NCBI GenBank assembly: GCA_031363055.1
Contig: JANLTP010000139.1
Coordinates: 1-62,108 of the forward strand
Direction of reading: 5' to 3'
Source of the DNA: JANLTP01 sp031363055
Lineage (GTDB): Bacteria > Pseudomonadota > Gammaproteobacteria > Burkholderiales > Burkholderiaceae_E
Length of the DNA: 62,108 bases
Under the pieces are notes generated by a model, which saw only the letters and a list, made by a program, of their open reading frames with translations, had not been told where the DNA came from and did not search any database. Each line of letters opens with the position of its first letter. Position 1 is the first letter of the stretch. Shown one piece after another: positions 25,775-33,528 of the stretch. A program made the position numbers and the translations under genes.

Positions 25775-26767
25775 TTATGGTGCCTTTCTATAGGCGAATG
25801 AAGTGTCGAAGCGTCCCAAAATGTAGTCGCCGCACCGGGTTGGTTCATAGTGAGCCGTTTCGCCAGACGCGACCACCGGTTCGATCGGTGTATCGAAATC
25901 CGGGTCGACAAAAACCGCGATCGAAAGCCGTTCACGACCGGACTGGTTGATGACTCGATGCGGCGTCGATTTGAAACGATCATTGGTCCAGCGCGCCAGC
26001 AGGTCACCGACGTTGATGACGAGCGTGTCGGCAATCGGGTGCGCGGTGACCCATTCGCCACGACGATTGGATACCTGCAAGCCGCCGACATCATCCTGAT
26101 GCAACAGTGTTATGACCCCATAGTCGGTATGCGGTGACACACCAAACTGCTTGTCACCGGCCTCGGCTGGCTGAGCCGGGTAATACACCAGCGAGCCGCG
26201 GGTAACAGGCTTGGTAAAGTTGCGTGTGAAATGATCAGGATCAACCTGGAGACTGGCGGCAAACGCGCGCAGCAAAGCGCGACCACAGTGATTGGCCGCG
26301 TCGAAATATTCATTCAACGTAGCGCGCATTTCGGGTATCGAATCCGGCCAGCGATTCGGTCCGAGCATTCGGTTGCCGGCCAGCACGTCAACGTCATCGG
26401 CAGCGACATCGATCCCCCAGATAAAGCTTTCCTTCAGATCCGGCTTGGCCTTACCGTGCATCTTGGCCTGACCGATCTGCAAAAAACCACGATGATGAGA
26501 ATTCGGCACAAGCCGTAGTTTTTGCTCGATCGGCAATGCAAAAAAGCGCCTTGCGATGGCGTCGGTGCGGGCGATCAGTTGCGCTGCAATGCCGTGATTG
26601 CGAACATAGAAAAAGCCGGTGTGCTCCGCCGCTTCGCGCATGGCTTTGGCAACTTCAGTCAGGCCTGCTCTATCATTCAGGCCTGCTTTATCAGTGTGAT
26701 GCAGGGCCGACACATCAATGACTGGAATATCATCGACAGCGATGGCTCGCGCTTTGGCGTAACTCAT
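25775..26767 (-). CDS. 2-oxoglutarate/Fe(II) oxygenase, isopenicillin-N-synthase-like family
   Basis: A non-haem iron dioxygenase (330 aa). The N-terminal DIOX_N-like region (DIPVIDVSALHH... HTGFFYVRNHGI) precedes the jelly-roll core. Iron ligands are His213-x-Asp215 (SPHTDYGVITLL) and His270 (STPHRV); the 2OG-binding Arg280-x-Ser282 (RERLSIAVFVDP) is intact. It should hydroxylate or desaturate a small substrate. Residues about 25-36 (DKAGLNDRAGL) derive from an 18-bp tandem duplication at 26659-26694. Its ATG overlaps the AhpD-like gene stop (ATGA at 26764-26767): one operon with that gene and the GST-HD fusion. Confidence 0.9.
   Translation of the reverse strand: MSYAKARAIAVDDIPVIDVSALHHTDKAGLNDRAGLTEVAKAMREAAEHTGFFYVRNHGIAAQLIARTDAIARRFFALPIEQKLRLVPNSHHRGFLQIGQAKMHGKAKPDLKESFIWGIDVAADDVDVLAGNRMLGPNRWPDSIPEMRATLNEYFDAANHCGRALLRAFAASLQVDPDHFTRNFTKPVTRGSLVYYPAQPAEAGDKQFGVSPHTDYGVITLLHQDDVGGLQVSNRRGEWVTAHPIADTLVINVGDLLARWTNDRFKSTPHRVINQSGRERLSIAVFVDPDFDTPIEPVVASGETAHYEPTRCGDYILGRFDTSFAYRKAP
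26659..26694. repeat. 18-bp tandem duplication in the 2OG-oxygenase gene
   Basis: Copies at 26659-26676 and 26677-26694 (TCAGGCCTGCTCTATCAT, 16/18 identical). In frame; produces the repeated DKAGLN/DRAGLT near the N-terminus of the oxygenase, outside the catalytic core. Confidence 0.85.
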
Positions 26768-27363
26768 TGTTTGACCTGCGCCGCGTCTTGTTCCGAGTAA
26801 TAGCCGATGACGTCACCTTCGGTTGTGACGCCCAAGCCGTTCAGCAACCGGTTTGAGTAATTGAAGTAGGCACAGACCTGATTGACTTCGAGAATTTCGC
26901 CGTCATCACAGCCGGCCGCGTGCAGTGTATCGATGTCGGATCGATGCATATCGCCGACCTGCGCGGTAAGCTTGCGGGCGTAACGTAACAAGGCCAACTC
27001 CTTGCCGGAAAAAACCGCTTCGGGGCGGTTATTCTGCAAGGCCTCGTAGATTGAGTCCGAGCGGGTCTTGTCGCCAATCAGCCGCCGTGCGTTGGTGAAA
27101 TGGTGAGTCAAGCTGTAGTCACAGCGATTGGTCATGCTGACAAACGAGGCGACCACTTCGAGAAACCAGAACGGCAAGGTGTTGGCTGGATTGTGCAGCA
27201 CACTCTTGTACAACACCAGATGGCCTTCCATGGTTTCTGGCCGCAAGCTGTGGGCGCGCATGACATTGTCGACCGTACCGTGCGGTGTGGTCACACGCTG
27301 GTACAACTCTTTGAGGCGACCGACCGCGTCGGCCAGCGGAATCATTCGTATCCAGGCGCTCAT
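26764..27363 (-). CDS. AhpD/carboxymuconolactone-decarboxylase-like protein, CxxS motif
   Basis: 199 aa of the 'peroxidase-related' AhpD-like group. The fold signature is LEVVASFVSMTNRCDYSLTHHFTNARRL, with the second half KLTAQVGDMHRSDIDTLHAAGCDDGEILEVNQVCAYFNYSNRLLNGLGV. The usual catalytic CxxCxxxH is here Cys81-x2-Ser84-x2-His87-His88, so the resolving cysteine is replaced by serine. A disulfide-based peroxidase cycle is therefore doubtful. It sits between the GST-HD fusion and the 2OG oxygenase with 4-base overlaps on both sides, which argues for a role in the same pathway. Confidence 0.82.
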   Translation of the reverse strand: MSAWIRMIPLADAVGRLKELYQRVTTPHGTVDNVMRAHSLRPETMEGHLVLYKSVLHNPANTLPFWFLEVVASFVSMTNRCDYSLTHHFTNARRLIGDKTRSDSIYEALQNNRPEAVFSGKELALLRYARKLTAQVGDMHRSDIDTLHAAGCDDGEILEVNQVCAYFNYSNRLLNGLGVTTEGDVIGYYSEQDAAQVKQ

Positions 27364-28679
27364 TGATCAGTTCCAGTTCCAGTTCGAGTGGTGCGCCGAA
27401 TCGGCGGTCGCGCAAAAATTCGTTTAACCATCGGCTCGAAAAATTCGAGCGGCAAATGATCAAAATCCGGATCGATCGCAGCCTGATCAAAGTCGGCAAC
27501 GAATCGGGCAGTCCATTCGAAATGAGGATGTCCGCGCCATTGCTCGCGCGCGTTCAGTTCAATGCCAGGAAGTCCGGGACAATGGATATTTTGAAACACG
27601 GCGTGATGGCGCAACATCCAGTGGTTGCGCTCCGAAATATAGGGTGCCAGCAACGCAGCCGAGAAATCGCCGTGGGTTTCCGAAGCCGCAACGAAGCCAA
27701 TGTCATGCAGAAGAGCGACGACAACGTCTTCCTCGTCAAGTCCGGCGCGCTGGGCCAGCGTTGCCGATTGCAGGCAGTGCTGATAGTTATTGACTCGATA
27801 ACCGAAACTCGAATCGGCATGTGTCACACTGAGCATTTGCAGCACCTGCCGGGCCTGCTGCTCGGCGAAATAGACGCTGCGCTGACGATTGAGCTGCGCC
27901 CAGTCGGCGGTCTCAAACCGTTCAAGCGAATCTTTTTCGATGAACTGCCAGTCGGCTCGAAGCAGGGTCGGCCGCCGGGTCTTTGCATCGGAACTACCGT
28001 TTGGATCGGAACTACCGTTTGCATTGGCATCGGCGCGGGCGGCGATCCAGCTCCGGGTGGCGGGCGACCAGTTGCGAAGTGCACGAATCACCGCCGGATG
28101 CCGATCAAGTTCGGCCAGCCATAACTGCACTTTTGCAGGCAAGGTCAGCGTGCGATCGAGAGCATCAAATAGCATTCGCGCCAACGGTAGAGTGACTGCA
28201 TAACCACAATCGCCCAAGCCCAGAGTCGGCGTCAGCGCAAACGGCTGCGGTTCGATAAAGCCGCTCAAACGATCCACCAGACGGTCGATTTGAGCGGCCT
28301 GGGCCTGCACGAACTGCGCGTCGCGGCGCTGCCGGTCAAGCTGCGAGAACAGCGCACGAACAGCGGGTTCGAGATACAGATCGTGGAACCGCGAGAGGAA
28401 TCGCACCCGTGCCCTGAGCAGGGGCTCGCTCGGAAGCATCTTCGGTTCCGGTATGCGCTCGTCGAGGAACTCTGCGATGACTTCGGACTCGGACAGCACC
28501 AGATCGTCGACGATAATCGCCGGCACCGTAGCCATCGGCACTATTCTTCGATAGGCCTCCGAGCGATAGCCATCGGGCGGTTCGAGCTCCTCATAGGCAA
28601 CTTCCTTGTTCTCGAGCACGATACGCAGTTTGGCGCTGTAACCGGACAAGGCCAAGCCGTAAAAGATGATGGGTTTCAT
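27360..28679 (-). CDS. GST fused to PhnZ-like HD-domain (putative diiron oxygenase)
   Basis: 439 aa. Residues 1-80 are a GST thioredoxin fold (IIFYGLALSGYSAKLRIVLENKEV, MATVPAIIVDD, LSESEVIAEFLDERIPEP); 85-205 are a GST helical domain. Residues about 260-430 are an HD domain resembling PhnZ: NNYQHCLQSATLAQRAGLDEEDVVVALLHDIGF, with candidate ligands His301, His325-Asp326, His336, His358/359 and an Asp in VADFDQ. The linker (217-232) contains an 18-bp duplication that gives a GSSDPNGSSD repeat. Start at ATG 28679 (MKPIIFYGLA). First gene of the operon with the AhpD-like protein and the 2OG oxygenase, divergent from soxB. I know of no described GST-HD fusion. Confidence 0.8.
   Translation of the reverse strand: MKPIIFYGLALSGYSAKLRIVLENKEVAYEELEPPDGYRSEAYRRIVPMATVPAIIVDDLVLSESEVIAEFLDERIPEPKMLPSEPLLRARVRFLSRFHDLYLEPAVRALFSQLDRQRRDAQFVQAQAAQIDRLVDRLSGFIEPQPFALTPTLGLGDCGYAVTLPLARMLFDALDRTLTLPAKVQLWLAELDRHPAVIRALRNWSPATRSWIAARADANANGSSDPNGSSDAKTRRPTLLRADWQFIEKDSLERFETADWAQLNRQRSVYFAEQQARQVLQMLSVTHADSSFGYRVNNYQHCLQSATLAQRAGLDEEDVVVALLHDIGFVAASETHGDFSAALLAPYISERNHWMLRHHAVFQNIHCPGLPGIELNAREQWRGHPHFEWTARFVADFDQAAIDPDFDHLPLEFFEPMVKRIFARPPIRRTTRTGTGTDQ
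27987..28022. repeat. 18-bp tandem duplication in the GST-HD linker
   Basis: Two copies at 27987-28004 and 28005-28022 (ATCGGAACTACCGTTTGG, 17/18 identical). The unit is in frame and duplicates a Gly/Ser/Asp/Asn-rich linker segment between the GST and HD domains. Confidence 0.85.
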
Positions 28680-28732
28680 CAATTTCAATTTCCGTTTCCC
28701 GCACCTCGCCCGCGTCATCCGGGAGCACGTTT
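28680..28732. promoter_or_regulatory. Short divergent region, GST-HD operon / sox operon
   Basis: Only 53 bases separate the start of the GST-HD gene (− strand) from soxB (+ strand). The two promoters must overlap or lie partly in coding sequence, so the operons are probably co-regulated. GGGAG at 28721-28725 is the ribosome-binding site that supports soxB ATG 28733. No clear operator is visible. Confidence 0.5.
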
Positions 28733-30031
28733 ATGATATCAGCGTTATCTTTCCAGAGCCGCAGACACATTGACACAGACACATTGACGCGATATTCCAT
28801 CTTCAGTCTGGCGCGTAACGCGCTAAGCTGGCACGAACACTGGCCGCGCGCTTGGCGCAGTCCACCGCCGGCCACTGAATATGACGCAGTGCTGGTGGGT
28901 GGCGGCGGTCACGGGCTGGCCAGTGCCTATTACCTGGCGTCGCGACATCACATCGGACGCATTGCGGTGCTTGAGAAAGGCTGGCTGGGCGGCGGCAATA
29001 CCGCGCGCAATACGGCGGTCATCCGCTCGAATTATTTGCGCGAGCCCAGTGTTCGATTCCAGCAAGAAAATCTGCGACTTTGGCGAGCGCTGACGCGTGA
29101 GCTGAACTTTAATTTGATGGTCAGTGAGCGCGGCCAGCTCGAAGTCATTCAGAGCTGGGCGAAGCTGCGTGATGCGCGGCGGCGTGTCCATCAAATGCGG
29201 CTGGTCGGCGCCGACTATGAACTTTGGTCGGTCGATGAAGTCTACAAGCGCTTGCCCACACTCAACCGCCTGCCGGAGATGCGCTTACCGGTGCTAGGCG
29301 GTGCGTGGCAGGGGCGCGCGGGTATTGTTCGCCATGACGCCGTCGCTTGGGGTTATGCGCGGGCGGCTGATGCCGCCGGCGTCGACATTATCCAGAACTG
29401 CGAAGTGACCGGCATCGATCGCGACAGCACGGGCGTGGTTGCCGTGCGAACCACGCAAGGCGTCATACGGACCCGCAAACTGGGGATTGCCGTGGCCGGT
29501 CACGCCAGCGAGCTCGCAGCGATGGCTGGCTTGCGGTTGCCGATCGAGTCCCTGCCCTTGCAAGCCTTTGTTTCTGAGCCACTAAAACCGGTGCTCGATA
29601 TCGTCGTGACCGCGCCAGCACTGGGCATCTATTTATCGCAGTCAGACAAGGGCGAACTGGTCATTGGCGGTGGCCCGGATGGTTACGCGTCCTATGCCCA
29701 ACGGGGCAGCTTTCAGGTAATCGAAGAGATCATGACCAGTCTGGTTGAACTGTTTCCGGCGTTTGCCGGTGTACGCTTTCTCCGGCAATGGGCCGGTGTC
29801 ATCGATCTGTCCTATGACACCAGCCCCATCCTGAGCAACACGGCAGTTCCCGGACTTTTTATCAGCACGGGCTGGGGGTCGGGCGGCTTCAAGGCGATTC
29901 CGGCCGGTGGCGCCGCGTTCGCCGCGCTGATTGCCAATGGCCAACCCGATGCCTTGATTGCGCCGTTTTCGTTGCAGCGTTTCGAGCGTGGTTCGCTACT
30001 GCTTGAAACTGCCGGCGCTTCGAATCGCTGA
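28733..30031 (+). CDS. soxB: Heterotetrameric sarcosine oxidase beta subunit
   Basis: 432 aa, FAD/FMN flavoprotein. The N-terminus has YSIFSLARNALSWHEHWPRAWRSP, typical of SoxB, then the FAD-binding YDAVLVGGGGHGLASAYYLA (50-69). His201 in GIVRHDAVAWGYARAA corresponds to the covalent FMN-binding histidine. The C-terminal STGWGSGGFKAIPAGG is the flavin-proximal region. SoxB oxidatively demethylates sarcosine or related secondary amines. ATG 28733 has a good ribosome-binding site. The first 15 residues come from a 14-bp tandem duplication (28762-28788), so the N-terminus is longer than usual; TTG 28784 would give the family-length start. Confidence 0.92.
   Translation: MISALSFQSRRHIDTDTLTRYSIFSLARNALSWHEHWPRAWRSPPPATEYDAVLVGGGGHGLASAYYLASRHHIGRIAVLEKGWLGGGNTARNTAVIRSNYLREPSVRFQQENLRLWRALTRELNFNLMVSERGQLEVIQSWAKLRDARRRVHQMRLVGADYELWSVDEVYKRLPTLNRLPEMRLPVLGGAWQGRAGIVRHDAVAWGYARAADAAGVDIIQNCEVTGIDRDSTGVVAVRTTQGVIRTRKLGIAVAGHASELAAMAGLRLPIESLPLQAFVSEPLKPVLDIVVTAPALGIYLSQSDKGELVIGGGPDGYASYAQRGSFQVIEEIMTSLVELFPAFAGVRFLRQWAGVIDLSYDTSPILSNTAVPGLFISTGWGSGGFKAIPAGGAAFAALIANGQPDALIAPFSLQRFERGSLLLETAGASNR
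28762..28788 (+). repeat. 14-bp tandem duplication at the soxB 5' end
   Basis: CAGACACATTGACA at 28762-28775 is followed by a 13-base copy at 28776-28788. The unit is not a multiple of three, so the duplication changed the upstream frame. Codons before about 28784 are therefore probably recent and non-homologous. Confidence 0.8.
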
Positions 30032-30034
30032 TCC

Positions 30035-30298
30035 ATGTTGCTCATCCCCTGTCCCTGGTGCGGCGAACGAGCCGAGATCGAGTTTCAAAATGGCGGTGAA
30101 CTGCAACTGCGACCACTGGATCCAGCCGCGCTCGACGATCATCAGTGGTCCGACTATCTATTCAACCGCAACAACCGCAAGGCAAAGGTACGCGAGCATT
30201 GGTGGCATCAGCATGGCTGCCAGCAATGGTTCGAGCTTGAGCGGGACACGCGCAACAACGACTTCACGCAAGGTTCTGCCAACGGTCGGAACTCATGA
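30035..30298 (+). CDS. soxD: Heterotetrameric sarcosine oxidase delta subunit
   Basis: 87-aa zinc-binding subunit. It starts MLLIPCPWCGERAEIEF, with Cys6 and Cys9, and has WSDYLFNRNNRKAKVREHWWHQHGCQQWFELERDTRNN; His and Cys62 complete the likely zinc site. It sits between soxB (3-bp gap) and soxA (ATGA overlap), the standard soxBDAG order. It helps to hold the complex together. Confidence 0.92.
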   Translation: MLLIPCPWCGERAEIEFQNGGELQLRPLDPAALDDHQWSDYLFNRNNRKAKVREHWWHQHGCQQWFELERDTRNNDFTQGSANGRNS

Positions 30299-33200
30299 GC
30301 CGAATCGCAGCCATCGTAGGCGGTGAACGAGTGGATCGCGATCGAGCCATTGAATTCGTATTCAATGGACGCGTTTACTCGGGATTGCAGGGCGATACCC
30401 TGGCGTCTGCGTTGTTGGTGAATGGCGTCAAGCTGGTCGCCCGCAGCTTCAAGTTTCATCGCCCCCGCGGTGTGCTGGGAATCGGCGACGAGGAACCGAA
30501 TGCGATTGTTCGTGTGCTGGCGCCGCACCAACAACCGCTGGCGCTGGCAACCACGCTGGCGCTAGAGCCGGGGCTTCGGGTTAGCAGCCTGAACTGCTGG
30601 CCCGGTCCGGGCTTCGATGTTGGCGCAATCAACGACGGGCTCGCTCGACTGCTGCCGGCCGGGTTCTACTACAAGACCTTCATGGGGCCAAACGGCGCTT
30701 GGCCGTTCTACGAGCACTGGATCCGGCGCGCTGCCGGGCTGGGTGTGCTGTCAAACGACCCAGCCGGGCAGGCAAGGCATACCCACACAAACAAGCAATT
30801 TGTCCATTGTGACCTCCTGATCGTCGGCGCCGGTCCGGCGGGAATCGCGGCAGCGTTAGTGGCAGGTCGCAGCGGCGCACGAGTTATTTTCGCCGATGAT
30901 CAGGGGCAGGCCGGCGGCTCGCTGCCGGTATCACTGCCGGTATCGCTGCCGCTATCACTGCCGGTATCACGGCCATTATCGCAGCCTTTATCGCAGCCTT
31001 TATCGCAGACGGTTTCGCAGACCGTGCGTGAAGGCCGTCTTTGGCTTGCAGAGGCGATTACGGAACTGGACGCGATGCCTCATGTGCGCAGGCTGGCCGC
31101 TACCCAGGTATCCGGTTATTACGATCAGGGCTTCCTGACTGCGGTTCAACGCCACGACAATCACCGTCAGACGCTCTGGAAGATCCGCACGCGCCAGGTA
31201 ATACTGGCCACAGGAGCGATTGAGCGCCCGCTCCTGTTTGCCGATAATGACCGGCCGGGTGTGATGCTGGCCAGCGCGGTACTTGCTTATGCGCAGCGCT
31301 ATGCGGTCGCCTGCGGTCAGCGGGTGCTGATCACCTGTAACAACAATAGCGCCTATCGAGTGGCGTTCGATCTGGCTGCACTGGCAATTGGTATTGTCGG
31401 GATCGTTGATGTGCGCGCGCAAGTGCCTGCAGCGCTGCTGGCGCAGGCCGCGGCTCTGAACATCAAAGTGCTGGCTGCGCATTCAGTCACGGCGGTACGC
31501 GGCCGCAAAGCGGTGCAGGCGGTTCAAGTTGAGCCGCTGGCTGACCACGCTGCGACGGCGAAGGGCGCGCCTTCGCGACGGATCGAGTTCAAGTGTGATC
31601 TCATCGCAATGTCTGGCGGCTGGAACCCGAGGATTCATCTGCATTCGCAGTCCGGCGGCAAAGTGGTCTACGATCAGACCAGCGCGAGTTTTCTTCCGGG
31701 CGCGGCCAGGCAAGCCAGCCGTTGCGCGGGTAGCGCCAACGCTTGCGTCAGTCTGTCCGCCTGTTTTGCCGATGGCCATGCGGCAGGCCTGGCTGCAGTA
31801 GCGGCGCTCGGGCGCTCGTCTGCCGATCGCTCTTCGCCGAATTTCGCACTCGATCCGTTACTCGATCCGTTACTCGATCCGTTATTCGATCCGTTATTTG
31901 ATCCGTCGCTTGTTCCTCCGCTTGCTCCTCCGCTTGATCCTTCGCTCGATCAGGTGCTCGCCTGGTGGGCGCCGCCGTTACGGCGCGGGCAAAGAGCCTT
32001 CGTTGACTTTGCCAATGATGTCACCACGGCCGACCTTGCGATGGCTCTGAATGAAGGCTACGAGTCGGTTGAGTTGATGAAACGCTATACAACAACTGGC
32101 ATGGGCATTGATCAGGGCAAGACTTCGAATGTCAATGCCATTGGCGTGCTCGCGCACTTGCGGGGCGTACCACCCGATGCGATCGGCGTCACGACGTTTC
32201 GCCCGCCTTACACACCGGTCGAGTTCGGTACGGTCGCCGGGTTCGAGCGCGGCCCGTTGATCCGGCCGACTCGCCAAACGCCCATGACCGGCTGGCATAT
32301 TGCCAACGGTGCCGTGATGTACGAGTCGGGCGCCAACTGGCGCCGCCCCGGCTACTACCCGCAGCCGGGCGAATCGATGGCTGATGCCGTGCGCCGCGAG
32401 TGTCTAGCGGTTCGCCAAACAGTCGGGTTTTACGACAGTTCGCCACTAGGCAAGATTGAAGTCAGCGGCCCGGCGGCAAGCGAGTTTCTCGAATGGGTCT
32501 ATGCGGGCTCGGTCGCCGATCTACAGCCGGGCCGAGGTCGCTATGGTTTGATGCTGCGCGAGGACGGCCGCCTATTCGATGATGGTGTCGTCTTTCGGCT
32601 GGCCTCGAAGCATTTCTGGGTGTCGACGACGGCCGGCAACGCCGAGCACGTTCATGCCTGGCTTGAATATCTGCGTCAAAGGGTCTGGACCGGTGGTGCC
32701 GTATTTATCGTCCCGGTGACCGCGCAATGGGCGAATGCGGTGGTCTGCGGTCCGCTGGCACGCGATCTGTTGTCGGTAGTCGGCACCAATCTTGATTTGA
32801 CTCGAAAATCCTCGCCATTCATGTCGGTTCGCGACGGCGTAGTAGCGGGTCTCGCCGCGCGCGTGTTTCGGGTCAGCTTTACCGGCGAACTGAGTTTCGA
32901 GATCAACGTCGCGGCCAGGCACGGGTTACGACTGTGGCAAGCCCTCCACGCGGCCGGCGGCGCATTCGGTCTGCAGCCAGTAGGTTCAGAGGCGAATCAT
33001 GTCTTGCGCGTCGAGAAGGGCTACATCTCGATCGGGCATGAGGCGGATGGATTGGTTTCGCCCGGTGATCTCGGTTTGAGTTGGGCAGTGCGGTTCGCAA
33101 AACCCGACTTCATCGGCAAGCGATCGTTACAGCGCACGTTACAGCGAACGTTACATCAAACGCAGACGCCCGATCAACCGCGCCGCACGCTGGTTGGCTT

Positions 33201-33528
33201 GATGACCGATGATCCACAACAGGTGCTAGCGGAAGGCGCGCAGATCCTTTCACCAGATCCGCAGAATACGCAGAATATTCAACCCAAACAGGCCGGGCAG
33301 GTCGCCCTGCCCGCAGGCTACGAGTCGTCAGCCGGCTATGTGACGGCAAGCGTCATGAGTCCCAGCTTGGGTCGTTCAATCGCGTTGGCTCTATTGAACA
33401 ATGGCCAACAACACATCGGCGACACGGTGAATGTGACGATCGAGGCTGGCAAGGGCTTATCGACTATCCGCGCGAAAATTGTAGCGCCGGTCTTCTATGA
33501 CCTGGATGGAACTCGCTTGCATGGCTGA
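30295..33528 (+). CDS. soxA: Heterotetrameric sarcosine oxidase alpha subunit with repeat insertions
   Basis: 1077 aa, about 80-100 longer than typical SoxA. Domains: a ferredoxin-like N-terminal fold (FVFNGRVYSGLQGDTLASALLVNGVKLVARSFKFHRPRG), a Rossmann domain (DLLIVGAGPAGIAAALVAGRSGARVIFADD, residues 173-202), a second NAD-type region, and a C-terminal GcvT-like folate-binding domain (YDSSPLGKIEVSGPAASEFLEWVYAG through FTGELSFEINVAARHGLRLWQAL). Residues 209-244 and 519-554 are 12-nt tandem repeats, and a third 12-nt repeat lies near residue 945. All fall in predicted loops or linkers. The GcvT domain would pass formaldehyde to tetrahydrofolate. No glyA or folate genes are adjacent, which is unusual. 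Confidence 0.92.
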   Translation: MSRIAAIVGGERVDRDRAIEFVFNGRVYSGLQGDTLASALLVNGVKLVARSFKFHRPRGVLGIGDEEPNAIVRVLAPHQQPLALATTLALEPGLRVSSLNCWPGPGFDVGAINDGLARLLPAGFYYKTFMGPNGAWPFYEHWIRRAAGLGVLSNDPAGQARHTHTNKQFVHCDLLIVGAGPAGIAAALVAGRSGARVIFADDQGQAGGSLPVSLPVSLPLSLPVSRPLSQPLSQPLSQTVSQTVREGRLWLAEAITELDAMPHVRRLAATQVSGYYDQGFLTAVQRHDNHRQTLWKIRTRQVILATGAIERPLLFADNDRPGVMLASAVLAYAQRYAVACGQRVLITCNNNSAYRVAFDLAALAIGIVGIVDVRAQVPAALLAQAAALNIKVLAAHSVTAVRGRKAVQAVQVEPLADHAATAKGAPSRRIEFKCDLIAMSGGWNPRIHLHSQSGGKVVYDQTSASFLPGAARQASRCAGSANACVSLSACFADGHAAGLAAVAALGRSSADRSSPNFALDPLLDPLLDPLFDPLFDPSLVPPLAPPLDPSLDQVLAWWAPPLRRGQRAFVDFANDVTTADLAMALNEGYESVELMKRYTTTGMGIDQGKTSNVNAIGVLAHLRGVPPDAIGVTTFRPPYTPVEFGTVAGFERGPLIRPTRQTPMTGWHIANGAVMYESGANWRRPGYYPQPGESMADAVRRECLAVRQTVGFYDSSPLGKIEVSGPAASEFLEWVYAGSVADLQPGRGRYGLMLREDGRLFDDGVVFRLASKHFWVSTTAGNAEHVHAWLEYLRQRVWTGGAVFIVPVTAQWANAVVCGPLARDLLSVVGTNLDLTRKSSPFMSVRDGVVAGLAARVFRVSFTGELSFEINVAARHGLRLWQALHAAGGAFGLQPVGSEANHVLRVEKGYISIGHEADGLVSPGDLGLSWAVRFAKPDFIGKRSLQRTLQRTLHQTQTPDQPRRTLVGLMTDDPQQVLAEGAQILSPDPQNTQNIQPKQAGQVALPAGYESSAGYVTASVMSPSLGRSIALALLNNGQQHIGDTVNVTIEAGKGLSTIRAKIVAPVFYDLDGTRLHG
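30919..31026 (+). repeat. Nine 12-nt in-frame repeats in soxA (S-L/Q-P-V/L)
   Basis: Units such as TCGCTGCCGGTA repeat nine times without a break (nine x 12 = 108 bases), encoding SLPV SLPV SLPL SLPV SRPL SQPL SQPL SQTV SQTV. They lie right after the second Rossmann strand, at a surface-loop position of SoxA. Neighbouring units are more alike than distant ones, as expected from stepwise slippage. Confidence 0.9.
31849..31956 (+). repeat. Nine 12-nt in-frame repeats in soxA (L-D-P-L)
   Basis: Three exact CTCGATCCGTTA units are followed by six diverged ones, encoding LDPL LDPL LDPL FDPL FDPS LVPP LAPP LDPS LDQV. The array sits in the linker before the WWAPPLRRGQRAFVDFANDV segment. Same period and copy number as the upstream array, but unrelated sequence. 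Confidence 0.9.
33125..33160 (+). repeat. Three 12-nt repeats in the soxA 3' region
   Basis: CGTTACAGCGCA, CGTTACAGCGAA and CGTTACATCAAA are consecutive and in frame (SLQRTLQRTLHQ). They lie between strands of the GcvT-like domain. A shorter run of related words follows at about 33258-33290. Confidence 0.8.

Noticed and set aside
27363..28124. 253-aa + strand frame antisense to the GST-HD gene
   Set aside because: The − strand frame has two recognisable domains and an operon context; the + frame has neither.
30919..31956. CRISPR-like periodic repeats
   Set aside because: The 12-nt units are contiguous, in frame and without spacers, inside soxA; they are coding tandem repeats.
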